Assembly (NCBI RefSeq): GCF_018130615.1
Contig: NZ_JAFCKB010000001.1
Coordinates: 620,001 to 684,000 of the forward strand
DNA from: Bradyrhizobium manausense
GTDB lineage: Bacteria; Pseudomonadota; Alphaproteobacteria; Rhizobiales; Xanthobacteraceae
DNA: 64,000 bases
Direction: 5' to 3'
In this document: positions 27,800 through 36,574 of the stretch, piece after piece
Position numbering within the stretch: the stretch's first letter is position 1
Layout: each line of letters opens with the position of its first letter
The notes under the pieces: model-generated
Databases searched by the model: none
What the model saw: only the letters and a program-made list of their open reading frames with translations
Told to the model about the DNA's origin: nothing
Program-made: the position numbers and the translations under genes

Positions 27800-29545
27800 C
27801 TATCCTGCGATGCCCGGATTGCCGTCGACGCCTTTCAGGGTGACGCCGGTGCCGAGCCGCTCCTGAAGCATCCGGCCCGAGCGCAGATATTTGGCCACGA
27901 CATCCCACACCGCAGCGCCCTGCTGGTCGTTGACCGAGGCCCAGCCCGCAACCTTGTAATGTCGGTTGGCGCTCAGCGCCTTGCCATTGTCGAGCTTGAG
28001 CTCGGAGATGCGGCTGCCGATCGCGTTGGTGGGGCTGCAGGCGTAGCTGAGTCCGCCGGCGCGTACCATGTCGCCGCCTTGCTGGTAATACGGATCTGCA
28101 TTGAAGAGATTGTCGCAGACGTCTTCCAGCACGTCCTTGATCTGCGAACCGGTCATTTCCTGCACATAGGTCTCGGGATAGGTGATCGCGGTTTCCGCGA
28201 GCACATCCTCCATGGTCAGCGGCTGGCCCGACAAGGTGGTGACACCCCAGCGGAAGCCGGGCGACAGCGCGATCTCGGCGTTGAGCTCGGTTCGCAGCGC
28301 GGTGCAGATCAGCTCGTCGATGGGGCCTGCGAAATTGTCGCGGCGATAAAATAGGCGATCGGGCGTTGCGATCTTCTCCGACCAGTCCGTCACGTGCGGT
28401 GCGCGCAGCTTTCCGATCAGCTCGGCCATCGCAGGATCGGGCTTCAGCAGTTCCGAATAGACCGGCAGCAGATGGTATCTGATGTCGCCGACCTTGCCCT
28501 TGTCGAGCGCCAGATCGAGCACGGCCAGAAATTTCCCGTTGGAGCCGGCGTTGGTGACGAGCGTCGTGCCGGCGGCGTTCTTCACCGGGATGGGCTGCGG
28601 CACGGCATCATGGGTGTGGCCGCCGAGAACGACGTCGATGCCGGTGACGCGGCTTGCGAGCTTGAGGTCCACATCCATGCCGTTGTGCGACAGCAGGATC
28701 ACCGCATCGACCTTGTCTTTGCCGCGCAATGCGTCGACATGCTTTTGCAACTCTTCCTCGCGGATGCCGAAGGTCCAGTTCGGCGTGAACCGCTTGGGGT
28801 GCGCGATCGGCACGTAAGGGAAGGCCTGGCCAATGATCGCGACGCGATGGCCGGCGAGCTCCTTGATGATCGATGGCTTGAATACGCGCCCTGTCGCCTT
28901 GTCGAAGGCGGGCGCGTCGTTGAACGCCGCTTCCTCGGTCAGGAAGACGTTCTGCGCCAGAAACTCGCCCTTGAAGTGCTCGAGATTGTCGCGGAGCGCC
29001 TGCTCGCCATAAGTGAATTCCCAATGCCCGGTCATCGCCTCGATGCCGAGCAGATTGGCGACCTCCACCATGTCGCGGCCCTGCATGATGTTGGCAAGGC
29101 CCGTGCCCTGCCAGAGATCGCCGCCGTCGACCAGCATGGCGTGCTTCTCGCCGACATCACTGCGCAGGCGGTCGATCAGTGTCTTCAGATGGGCGAAGCC
29201 GCCGAGCTTGCCGAAGCGTCCGGCGGATTTTTCGAACTCGACACAGGTGAAAGCGTAGGCATCGGCGCTATCGGGCCGGATGCCGAAGCGCTCCAGGAAG
29301 GCGCGACCGACCAGATGCGGCGGCCGTCCCGCCATCTCGCCGATGCCTATATTGATGCTGGGCTCGCGGAAATAGACCGGGTTGAGCTGCGCATGCGTGT
29401 CGGTGGTGTGCAGGATCCGCGCATTGCCGAAGCGTTCGATGTCGTAAATGCTGGCGGCTTCAGCGCCGCGCGCCAGCCGGGGCAGGCTGAGCGAGGTGGC
29501 GACAGCGGTTGTACTCTTCAAAAAGTCGCGGCGGCGGATCGCCAT
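27800..29545 (-). CDS. soxB: Sulfate thiol esterase/thiosulfohydrolase SoxB
   Basis: A 581-residue periplasmic enzyme of the 5'-nucleotidase superfamily. It has a Tat signal (MAIRRRDFLKSTTAVATSLS), HTTDTHAQ as the first metal motif, GGDLWQGTGLAN, LSHNGMDVD and the SoxB hallmark GGHTHDAVPQP. In the Sox pathway it removes sulfate from the SoxY-bound S-sulfonate with a dimanganese centre. The ATG at MAIRRRDF is preceded by GGAGAATGTGTG; the longer frame upstream lacks a signal peptide. It sits downstream of soxA and a small SoxK-like gene and directly before the DsrE-like gene. Confidence 0.95.
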   Translation of the reverse strand: MAIRRRDFLKSTTAVATSLSLPRLARGAEAASIYDIERFGNARILHTTDTHAQLNPVYFREPSINIGIGEMAGRPPHLVGRAFLERFGIRPDSADAYAFTCVEFEKSAGRFGKLGGFAHLKTLIDRLRSDVGEKHAMLVDGGDLWQGTGLANIMQGRDMVEVANLLGIEAMTGHWEFTYGEQALRDNLEHFKGEFLAQNVFLTEEAAFNDAPAFDKATGRVFKPSIIKELAGHRVAIIGQAFPYVPIAHPKRFTPNWTFGIREEELQKHVDALRGKDKVDAVILLSHNGMDVDLKLASRVTGIDVVLGGHTHDAVPQPIPVKNAAGTTLVTNAGSNGKFLAVLDLALDKGKVGDIRYHLLPVYSELLKPDPAMAELIGKLRAPHVTDWSEKIATPDRLFYRRDNFAGPIDELICTALRTELNAEIALSPGFRWGVTTLSGQPLTMEDVLAETAITYPETYVQEMTGSQIKDVLEDVCDNLFNADPYYQQGGDMVRAGGLSYACSPTNAIGSRISELKLDNGKALSANRHYKVAGWASVNDQQGAAVWDVVAKYLRSGRMLQERLGTGVTLKGVDGNPGIAG

Positions 29546-29591
29546 CACACATTCTCCGCGCCGGTTCTCGGCAGTTCCACAGGGTTCGAGT

Positions 29592-29897
29592 CTAGCGGAT
29601 TTCCATCGCCTTCCAGGCTTCTTTTTCAGTGGTTGCCTGGACAATCGAGGCTTTCGCCAGCGCCTCGGCTTCCTTGGCTACGGCCACGGCGCGGTCGAAA
29701 TCGCCGCCATCGCCCGCCTTCTTGGCGGCCGCCAGCGTCGAGACGGTCGTGGTCCATTGGTTGCGCATGCCGGCTGCCTCCTTGGAGGCGGCCTCCGCAG
29801 CGGCATAGGCCGCCTTGTAGTCTGCCTCGGTTGCCGCGCGCGCCGCCGGCGCGAAGCTCAGAGCAAGCAACATGGCCAAGGTAAGTGACCGCTTCAT
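29592..29897 (-). CDS. Small exported protein, candidate SoxAX-binding subunit (SoxK/SAXB-like)
   Basis: A 101-residue protein. A signal peptide (MKRSLTLAMLLALSFAPAARA) is followed by a mature helical domain rich in alanine, lysine and glutamate (ADYKAAYAAAEAASKEAAGM), with W-T-T-T-V-S-T and a second helix. Its ATG overlaps the soxA stop (ATGA). Small helical proteins encoded next to soxA bind SoxAX and raise its activity in Chlorobium and others (SAXB/SoxK). Size, export signal, helix content and place fit that role. Sequence similarity could not be checked, so the name is a proposal. Confidence 0.7.
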   Translation of the reverse strand: MKRSLTLAMLLALSFAPAARAATEADYKAAYAAAEAASKEAAGMRNQWTTTVSTLAAAKKAGDGGDFDRAVAVAKEAEALAKASIVQATTEKEAWKAMEIR

Positions 29898-30757
29898 GGC
29901 CGCGCTCCCGGGCCCGATATCGGCAGGCCGTTGGCGACGTAGGACAGGAAATATTCGACGTCGCGATATTCGTCCGACTGAGGCTCCAGCGGAACCGCGC
30001 GGGTCTGGCTGTTGCAGGTGATGAAGCGCCGGCTGGTGGTGCCCATGCCGCTCCATTCGGAGCGGTAGATCGGCATCGCGTTCAAAATACCGAGCGCTGG
30101 CGCCAGAATTTCGGCGCGGATGCGTTCGCCCGGGCTCTGCACGTGGCAGCTCGCGCAGGAGAAATTCATCTGGCCGCGACGGGTGTAGAAATAGCGCTTG
30201 CCGTTCTCGAACGCTTCGAGCGCGCGCGGGTCATCGGGAATCCTGATGTCCATCGTCTTGCCGCGCGACGTGAAGGCCATGTAGGCGGTGAGCGAGGCCA
30301 TCTCGTCCTTGACGTAGGAGTAGGGCGCTTCGCCATTGGCCTCGCGGCAGCGGTTGAGCGCGAGCTCCAGCGTAACGACCTTGCCTTCCTTGGTGTCGAA
30401 ATAGGGATAGTTCTGACGGACGCCGATGCCGCCATTCGGGAAGCAGTCGGCATAGGTCTTGCCGTTCTTGAACGGCGTCGCAAACATCTCCTTGCCGGCG
30501 TCGAGCGCGAACTCGTAGGGCGGGAATTCCTCCTTCTCCTGCCACTGTCGCTTCATATCCTCGTTCAGGGAATAAGGACCGTTGACGAAATCCTCGTGCT
30601 TCACGTTCGGAAATTTCTGGAAGAAGAAATTCTGGAACGCCCTGGCGTCAGCGACGGGATCGACCTTGTCGGCTGCGCTCACGCGCGGAGACGCGAGCAC
30701 GAACGCGACGAGCGCAGCGCTCAACGAGCCAAGCAGGCAGGAGGTGCGGGCCTTCAT
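29894..30757 (-). CDS. soxA: Cytochrome c SoxA (single-haem form)
   Basis: A 287-residue exported cytochrome that forms SoxAX and joins thiosulfate to SoxY. A signal peptide precedes ADKVDP. There is one haem-binding motif, CASCH (201-205). The first haem site of dihaem SoxA proteins is absent: only isolated cysteines remain there, C105 (ADCFPNGG) and C137 (NRCREANG), probably a disulfide. The active-site cysteine ligand is C248 in ITCNSQTRA. The start used is the ATG overlapping the soxZ stop (TGATG); a GTG directly before it is also possible. It is flanked by soxZ and the SoxK-like gene. Confidence 0.93.
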   Translation of the reverse strand: MKARTSCLLGSLSAALVAFVLASPRVSAADKVDPVADARAFQNFFFQKFPNVKHEDFVNGPYSLNEDMKRQWQEKEEFPPYEFALDAGKEMFATPFKNGKTYADCFPNGGIGVRQNYPYFDTKEGKVVTLELALNRCREANGEAPYSYVKDEMASLTAYMAFTSRGKTMDIRIPDDPRALEAFENGKRYFYTRRGQMNFSCASCHVQSPGERIRAEILAPALGILNAMPIYRSEWSGMGTTSRRFITCNSQTRAVPLEPQSDEYRDVEYFLSYVANGLPISGPGARP

Positions 30758-31068
30758 CACGCGATCTTCGCGGTGGTCTCGTCGGACGCACCCTTGTTGT
30801 CGGTCCAGGAGATCTTGAGATCGTCGCCCTTCTTGGCGCCCTTGAAGCTGAACTTGAGGTAAGGATCCTTGGAAACCGCGGTGCCCCAGTTGGCGACGAA
30901 GACGTCCCTGCCGTTACATGCGAATTTCAGCTCCTGGATGTAGTGCGCTGGGATCAGCTCGCCCTTGGCGTCCTTGACGAGGCCGGTATCCATGGGATGC
31001 TGGATCAACGTCTGCACCTCGGTGATGTCGCCGTTGGATGTTGCGCGTACTCGAATGCTGGATGCCAT
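30757..31068 (-). CDS. soxZ: Sulfur carrier scaffold SoxZ
   Basis: A 103-residue protein with no signal peptide, as expected, because SoxZ is exported in complex with SoxY. Family marks are IRVRATSNGDITEVQTLIQHPMDTG (core VQTLIQHPM), IPAHYIQEL and the FSFKGAKKGD strand. It forms the heterodimer that presents the SoxY carrier arm to SoxAX and SoxB. The stop shares one base with the soxA ATG, and 14 bases separate it from soxY. Length is normal for the family. Confidence 0.95.
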   Translation of the reverse strand: MASSIRVRATSNGDITEVQTLIQHPMDTGLVKDAKGELIPAHYIQELKFACNGRDVFVANWGTAVSKDPYLKFSFKGAKKGDDLKISWTDNKGASDETTAKIA

Positions 31069-31082
31069 CGGACCGATCCTCC

Positions 31083-31568
31083 TTAACCGCCGCAGCCGCC
31101 GACGGTGACCTTCACTTCCTTGGTCGCGCTGTAGAGCTTGCCGTCGGCTTCCACGATTGCAGTCACGCTGCTGGTCTTCGCCATCTTCAGGCGGTTGGCG
31201 ACAGCGGGAATCGTGCCGTCGGGAAACTTGTAGGACGCCGCCAGTGCGTTCGGGTTCTCGGCCACGAAGAACGAGATCGAGGTGACCTTGTCGAGCGTCG
31301 TCGCGACCGAGATCGGCACGACCCCGCCGTTCTCGGCGATCTCGGGCGCATCGAGCTTGATCTTGTCGGACGGCTCGGCGGTCCTGCCATAGAGCGCCTT
31401 GATCGCATCCGCTTCGTTCTTCAGCTTGAACGCTTCTTCCGGATATTTGTCGTTGGCCGCGGCGCGCGCGGGCGCAAACGGCAGATTGCCGAGGCCGATC
31501 AGGGCGACCGAGACCGCGCCTTGAAGGATCAGGCGCCGCGTCGGATGAGGGCTGGTGTGCGTGGTCAT
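31083..31568 (-). CDS. soxY: Sulfur-carrier protein SoxY
   Basis: A 161-residue protein with a Tat-type leader (the THTSPHPTRRLILQGAVSVA region; cleavage near ARAAAND) and an immunoglobulin-like domain. It ends in VGGCGG, the swinging arm whose cysteine carries the sulfur substrate covalently through the Sox cycle. The ATG at MTTHTSPH is preceded by AGGAGA at good distance. It is the second gene of the cluster, directly before soxZ. The intact GGCGG tail indicates a functional carrier. Confidence 0.95.
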   Translation of the reverse strand: MTTHTSPHPTRRLILQGAVSVALIGLGNLPFAPARAAANDKYPEEAFKLKNEADAIKALYGRTAEPSDKIKLDAPEIAENGGVVPISVATTLDKVTSISFFVAENPNALAASYKFPDGTIPAVANRLKMAKTSSVTAIVEADGKLYSATKEVKVTVGGCGG

Positions 31569-31590
31569 CTGAAATCTCCTGGGCCGACCG

Positions 31591-31947
31591 TTACAGCGTC
31601 TGCAGGAAATCAACGATCGCGCTGATCTCCTGGTCGGTCAAAATCCGGTTGCGGCCGAACGGCGGCATCATGGTCTGCGGGTTGCGCTTGGTCTCGTCGA
31701 ACAGGATCGCGGCCAGCTCGTTGCGATCGGGATACTTGACCTTGAGGTCCTTCAGCTCGGGCCCGATCGTGCCCGGCAAATCACCGCCCTTGATGACGTG
31801 GCAGGTCAGGCAATTGCCCTTGCCGCGGTCGAAGGCGAGCTTTTGGCCTTCGGTGACGGTCGATTGCGCCCATGCCGGGCGCGCGGCAAGTCCGGTGAGG
31901 ACGACCAGCGAAAGCAGCAGGGCGGACTTGCGAGGAAAGGCGGTCAA
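31591..31947 (-). CDS. soxX: Cytochrome c SoxX
   Basis: A short exported monohaem cytochrome, 118 residues from the chosen start. A signal peptide (RKSALLLSLVVLTGLAARPAWA) is followed by EGQKLAFDRGKGNCLTCH with the haem motif CLTCH (46-50). The SoxX-typical C-terminal part includes MMPPFGRNRILTDQEI, which supplies the methionine ligand. It is the first gene of the cluster and the partner of SoxA. The start is uncertain: no ATG is suitable, and I chose the TTG that gives a normal signal peptide. The frame is open to another TTG at 32031. A cysteine-rich extension upstream looks non-coding. Confidence 0.85.
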   Translation of the reverse strand: MTAFPRKSALLLSLVVLTGLAARPAWAQSTVTEGQKLAFDRGKGNCLTCHVIKGGDLPGTIGPELKDLKVKYPDRNELAAILFDETKRNPQTMMPPFGRNRILTDQEISAIVDFLQTL

Positions 31948-32182
31948 GGCGTCGTTCCGAAGCGTTAGGTTGAGGGTCTCGTTCGCAGAAATATAGTGCT
32001 CAAAGCACAAAGGACACACCCTGACAATCAAGACTATGCAGGCTGCAAAATGGCGTTAATATCTGCCGCATTGCAACTGACGAGATAGGTCGTTCATCAA
32101 GCCGGGTTTAACCGGCAATTGTTCGGGGCGTTTGGTCCTTGCTCGCGTTTTCGTCTGCTTTTTCGTTTTCCGGGGACATCGA

Positions 32183-32857
32183 TTGGCTGAATATGTCGTT
32201 GAATTTGGTAGGGACGGCGGGAGAGTCGAGCCTGACGGCCGCCTCGATGCGCCTGCTTTCCATCGCAATCACGAGCCGCTCTGGGGCGCGCTCGCTAAGC
32301 ACCTCATTGGGCGGTCGGGCGACGTGGTCGAGGTCGGCAGTGGAACCGGCCAGCATGTGGTCCATTTCGCCGGTCACACGCCCGATCTCGTCTGGTGGCC
32401 GAGCGACCTCAACCAGCGCCACGTGAAGAGCATCGAGGCCTGGCGGGTGCATTCGGGCCTGAAGAACATCCGCTCACCCCTGCGGATCGATCTCGCCGAT
32501 CCCGACTGGTGCCCGGAGATGAAGAGCGGACAGGGGCCGACCAATCTCGCAGCCGTGTTCTGCGCCAATGTCATCCACATTGCGCCCTGGGCCGTGGCGG
32601 AGGGCCTGTTTGCCGGCGCCAGCCGTTACCTGCGGTCCGACGGCGAGCTGTTCCTCTACGGTCTGTTCAAGCGCGACGGCAAGCACACCGCGCTCAGCAA
32701 CGCCGTGTTCGATACGTCGTTGCGCGAAGGCAATCCCGAATGGGGCGTGCGCGATGTCGGCGATGTCGAGGCGCTGGCGCGCGGTGCGGGCCTCAGCCTC
32801 GTCGATACGATCGGCATGCCCGCAAACAATCTGACGCTGGTGTTCGCGCGCGGGTGA
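32183..32857 (+). CDS. SAM-dependent methyltransferase-like protein, DUF938 family
   Basis: A 224-residue cytoplasmic protein. The DUF938 opening motif is DAPAFHRNHEPLW. The SAM-binding glycine loop is VVEVGSGTGQHVVHFA, and the end of the fold is GRYD-free but has SLREGNPEWGVRDV as in the family. The start is a TTG preceded by CGGGGA, placed so that the protein matches usual family length; the open frame extends 51 bases upstream to an unlikely start. It diverges from the sox cluster and converges on the peptidase gene. The methyl acceptor of this family is not known to me. Confidence 0.8.
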   Translation: MAEYVVEFGRDGGRVEPDGRLDAPAFHRNHEPLWGALAKHLIGRSGDVVEVGSGTGQHVVHFAGHTPDLVWWPSDLNQRHVKSIEAWRVHSGLKNIRSPLRIDLADPDWCPEMKSGQGPTNLAAVFCANVIHIAPWAVAEGLFAGASRYLRSDGELFLYGLFKRDGKHTALSNAVFDTSLREGNPEWGVRDVGDVEALARGAGLSLVDTIGMPANNLTLVFARG

Positions 32858-32869
32858 GGCGCGACGCCC

Positions 32870-34939
32870 TCACACCTCGCCGTCGCGCCACCCGATCCTC
32901 TCCTTCAAGAACTGAAAGCCCAGCACCTGGAAGCCGGCGCGCTCCTTATTGTCCTTGCCGTAGCCATGCCCGCCGGCGGCCGGCTCGTAGAACCAGGCCT
33001 CGTAGCCCATCGCCTGGAGCTTTGCGGCCATCTTGCGGGCGTGACCGGGATGGACGCGGTCGTCGCGCCGCGTCGTGGCGATCAGGATCGGTGGATAGGG
33101 CTGGCCGGGTATGGCGTTGTGATAGGCGGAGTAGGTCTTCAGCCACTCCCATTCCTCCATTTTGTCGGGATCGCCATACTCCGCAATCCAGCTCGCGCCT
33201 GCGAGCAGCTTCGTGTAGCGGCGCATGTCGATCAGCGGGATGGTGCAGAACAGCGCGCCGAACCGTTCGGGGTAACGCACCAGCATGTTGGTGATGAGGA
33301 TGCCGCCATTCGATCCGCCCTGCGCGGCGATTCGCTTCGGCCTGGTCACGCCGCGGCGCACGAGATCGGTGGCGACGGCGGCAAAATCATCGTGCGATAA
33401 TTTCTTGCCAGCGTAGCGGCCGGCATCATGCCAGCGCGTGCCGAACTCGCCGCCGCCGCGCAGATTCGCCTGCACCGTCGTGCCGCCGCGCTCCAGCCAA
33501 AGCTTGCCGAGCGACGAATTGTACTGCGGCTTCACGGCGAGTCCGAAGCCGCCATAGGCGCTCATATAGACCGGCGCATCGCCGGTCTCGCCTGCGGGCC
33601 CGGTCTGGACATAGGGAATGCGCTCGCCGTCGATCGAGATCGCCTCGTGCTGCGTGACGATGAGGCCATCGGCGTTGAACGTCTTCGGCGCCTGCTTCAG
33701 GAGCGTCGGGCTTTCGACGCCGCGCTCGATCAGCATCAGCGAGGGCGGCGTGAGCGGGTCCTGCACATTGGCCAGCAGGTCGCCATTGCTCTCGGAGTCA
33801 TAATGATCGAAGCGCCAGACGTCGACCACGCCGATCCCGGGAAGGCCACGCAGCGTCTCGCGGCTCCAGCCGGCCGGCGACGGCGTGCAGATCTCGAACA
33901 CCGGCCGCAATTCGTCGAGGATGGACAGCAGCAGCTTGCCATCGGCCCAGGAAAATCCCTGGAGGGCGCGGCGTGCGCCTGGCTCGAACAGGATCGCGAA
34001 GTCGCGATCGCCTGCGAGAAATGCCGAGAGCGAGATGCCGAGCACGCTGTCCGCCACATAGGTTCGTCCGGCAACGGTCCAGTCCTCTCGCAGCTTGATC
34101 GCGAACCAGTCGCGATGTGCCTGCATCCAGACGTCGGTCGGCAGGTCGAGTTGCGTGAGCGTGCCGGTGGCATCACGAAGCCAGATCGCAAAATTGAAGA
34201 AGTCGACCTGATCGATGATCCAGGCGCGCGGCGCCGCACCGGTGTCGTCGACCCCGCAATAGACGCGCATCCGGTCGGCGGTGGTCTCGAAGATCACTTC
34301 CGCCTGTTCGATCGGCTGCCCGCGCCGCCACAGCCGGACCGTTCTGGCGTAGCCGGATGTCGTCGCCATGCCCTCGCCATAGGCGCTGGAGAGCACAAGC
34401 GTGTCCGGATCGAGCCAATCGACGCTGCCCTTCGCTTCCGGCAGGACGAAGCCGTCGCTCACGAAGCTCTTCGTCTCTCCGTCGAATTCGCGCAACACCA
34501 CGGCATCGCTGCCGCCGCGCGACAGGCTTAGGATGACCCGCGAATATTTGGACCGCGAGGTCGTCCAATTGAGCAGCCAGTCTTCGCCTTCCCGTGCCGC
34601 AAGCTCGTCGATGTCGAGGATGGTTTCCCATGACGGCTCAGCTTTGCGAAATTCGTCGAGCGTGGTGCGCCGCCACAGGCCCCGCGGATGGTCCGCATCC
34701 TTCCAGGTGTTGTAGAGCAGGCCGCCACTTCGGCTCGCATAGGGAATGTTGTCCGGACGATCGTAGATCGCCGCGAGCAAGTCGCGATCGCGTTCGAAGG
34801 CCGGGCCGCCGAATTTGTCCAGCGTCAGGATGTTCTGACGCTCGACGAAATCGAGCGCGCGGGCGCCTTCGACCTCCTCCAGCCAAAGCCAGGGATCGTC
34901 GTCGGGAGCGCTGACCGTAGGCCTGTCATCGACGGACAT
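32870..34939 (-). CDS. S9 prolyl oligopeptidase-family serine peptidase
   Basis: A 689-residue protein with an N-terminal beta-propeller region and a C-terminal alpha/beta-hydrolase domain. The nucleophile is in QGGSNGGI (S543), the acid lies around TRRDDRVHPGHARK, and the histidine is in GGHGYG. No signal peptide is seen, so it is probably cytoplasmic. It would cleave short proline-containing peptides. The ATG at MSVDDRP follows TTAGGAGT; the frame extends further upstream without a better start. It stands alone, with its 3' end facing the methyltransferase gene. A WLWLEEVEG opening is typical of this subfamily. Confidence 0.9.
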   Translation of the reverse strand: MSVDDRPTVSAPDDDPWLWLEEVEGARALDFVERQNILTLDKFGGPAFERDRDLLAAIYDRPDNIPYASRSGGLLYNTWKDADHPRGLWRRTTLDEFRKAEPSWETILDIDELAAREGEDWLLNWTTSRSKYSRVILSLSRGGSDAVVLREFDGETKSFVSDGFVLPEAKGSVDWLDPDTLVLSSAYGEGMATTSGYARTVRLWRRGQPIEQAEVIFETTADRMRVYCGVDDTGAAPRAWIIDQVDFFNFAIWLRDATGTLTQLDLPTDVWMQAHRDWFAIKLREDWTVAGRTYVADSVLGISLSAFLAGDRDFAILFEPGARRALQGFSWADGKLLLSILDELRPVFEICTPSPAGWSRETLRGLPGIGVVDVWRFDHYDSESNGDLLANVQDPLTPPSLMLIERGVESPTLLKQAPKTFNADGLIVTQHEAISIDGERIPYVQTGPAGETGDAPVYMSAYGGFGLAVKPQYNSSLGKLWLERGGTTVQANLRGGGEFGTRWHDAGRYAGKKLSHDDFAAVATDLVRRGVTRPKRIAAQGGSNGGILITNMLVRYPERFGALFCTIPLIDMRRYTKLLAGASWIAEYGDPDKMEEWEWLKTYSAYHNAIPGQPYPPILIATTRRDDRVHPGHARKMAAKLQAMGYEAWFYEPAAGGHGYGKDNKERAGFQVLGFQFLKERIGWRDGEV

Positions 34940-35137
34940 GAAAAAAACTCCTAAAAATCGCGGCGGATAGGATTTGATCGAGCGCAAGCCGTCAAGAGCG
35001 CGGGCCGGTATCATCGGCTCGATTGCGTCGGAGGCATGGCCTGCGCCCGTTTGCGCCGGTTGCCCGGTCCTTTCGGCCCCTCCATAGTGCCGGGAATCAA
35101 CCCCCCGCTATAAATAGTGCCTTGGGCGGAAATGCCG

Positions 35138-36385
35138 ATGTTAGACGTGACTTCGACCCATGAGATCGCCGATGACGCCCGCGCGCGTGCCAATGTGGTG
35201 CGCCTTGCCGCTGCGCAGGCCCTGACCGGCGCCAACTCGGCGGTGATCTTCGCCACCGGCTCGATCGTCGGCGCCACGCTCGCGCCCGACATGTCGCTCG
35301 CGACGGTGCCGCTGTCGATGTACGTCGTGGGCCTTGCCGCCGGCACGCTGCCGACCGGCGCGATCTCGCGCCGCTTCGGCCGCCGCTGGGCGTTCGTGAT
35401 CGGCACCGGCTGCGGCACGTTCACCGGCCTGCTCGGCTCGTTTGCGATCCTGCACGGCTCGTTCGCGCTGTTCTGCATCGCGACCTTCCTCGGCGGCCTC
35501 TACGGCTCGGTGGCGCAATCCTATCGCTTTGCAGCCGCCGACGGCGCCAGCGCGGCCTACCGGCCCAAGGCGGTGTCGTGGGTGATGGCGGGCGGCGTGT
35601 TCGCCGGCGTGCTTGGTCCGCAACTCGTGCAATGGACCATGGATGTCTGGTCGCCTTATCTGTTCGCGTTCAGCTTCCTGGTCCAGGCCGCCGTCGCGCT
35701 GATCGCGATGGGTATCGTCGCCGGCGTCGACATGCCGAAGCCCGCGCCCGCTGATCTGCATGGCGGCAGGCCGCTTCTCACCATCGTGACCCGGCCGCGC
35801 TTCATCGCAGCCGCACTGTGCGGCGTCATCTCCTATCCGATGATGAATCTAGTGATGACCTCGGCGCCGCTCGCGATGAAGATGTGCGGGCTGAGCGTGT
35901 CCGATTCCAATTTCGGCATCCAATGGCACATCGTCGCGATGTACGGCCCGAGCTTCTTCACCGGCGCGCTGATCGCGCGCTTCGGCGCGCCGAAGATCGT
36001 GGCTGCCGGGCTGCTGCTGGAGGCCAGCGCCGCCGGCATCGGGCTCTCGGGCCTAACCGCGATGCATTTCTGGGCGACGTTGATCGTGCTCGGCGTCGGC
36101 TGGAATTTCTCCTTCATCGGCGCCTCCGCTCTGGTGCTGGAGACGCATCGCCCGCAGGAGCGCAACAAGGTGCAGGCCTTCAACGATTTCCTGGTGTTCG
36201 GCATGATGGCGATCGGCTCATTCTCCTCCGGTCAGCTGCTCGCCAATTATGGCTGGTCCGCCGTGAACCTGGTCGTGTTCCCGCCGGTGGTGCTCGGCCT
36301 CGTCGTGCTCTCATTCGCGTCCTGGGCGCGCCGCCGCAAGGCGCGGCTCGACGCGGCCATGGGCGAGTTCCCGGACGCGATCTGA
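35138..36385 (+). CDS. MFS transporter
   Basis: A 415-residue major facilitator with about twelve helices. The cytoplasmic loop 2-3 motif is seen as TGAISRRFGRRWAF (core GAISRRFGRR). The second-half loop reads IARFGAPK. A short charged N-terminus (MLDVTSTHEIADDAR) precedes the first helix. I took the third of several close in-frame starts because GGGCGGAA then sits at proper distance. No functional neighbour suggests the substrate; drug or metabolite export is the usual role for this broad group. Confidence 0.82.
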   Translation: MLDVTSTHEIADDARARANVVRLAAAQALTGANSAVIFATGSIVGATLAPDMSLATVPLSMYVVGLAAGTLPTGAISRRFGRRWAFVIGTGCGTFTGLLGSFAILHGSFALFCIATFLGGLYGSVAQSYRFAAADGASAAYRPKAVSWVMAGGVFAGVLGPQLVQWTMDVWSPYLFAFSFLVQAAVALIAMGIVAGVDMPKPAPADLHGGRPLLTIVTRPRFIAAALCGVISYPMMNLVMTSAPLAMKMCGLSVSDSNFGIQWHIVAMYGPSFFTGALIARFGAPKIVAAGLLLEASAAGIGLSGLTAMHFWATLIVLGVGWNFSFIGASALVLETHRPQERNKVQAFNDFLVFGMMAIGSFSSGQLLANYGWSAVNLVVFPPVVLGLVVLSFASWARRRKARLDAAMGEFPDAI

Positions 36386-36478
36386 CTGCGCGATCTGAAT
36401 TGGCAGGAGGCTGTCAGCAACGTTGATACTTCGATCGCTGTCGAAGTGATTTTCGGATGAGGGTTCATTAGATGATGC

Positions 36479-36564
36479 GTCATGGCCGGGCTCGTCCCGG
36501 CCATCCACGTCTTAGGACGTCGAAGAAAGAACGTGGATGCCCGGGACAAGCCCGGGCATGACGG
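36479..36564. repeat. Intergenic inverted repeat (GTCATGGCCGGG..CCCGGGCATGAC)
   Basis: An imperfect palindrome of about 86 bases with outer arms GTCATGGCCGGGCTCGTCCC and GGGACAAGCCCGGGCATGAC. The inner arms are CATCCACGT and ACGTGGATG. It lies between two MFS genes of the same direction. The repeat happens to be an open frame that runs into the downstream MFS gene, which would give a false N-terminal extension. Confidence 0.75.
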
Positions 36565-36574
36565 AGTAGGCAGC

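Noticed and set aside
36482-36574. A possible N-terminal extension of the MFS protein that starts at 36575
   Set aside because: It is the in-frame translation of a palindromic repeat (MAGLVPAIHVLG..), a common false extension; a proper start with a GGAG site lies beyond it.
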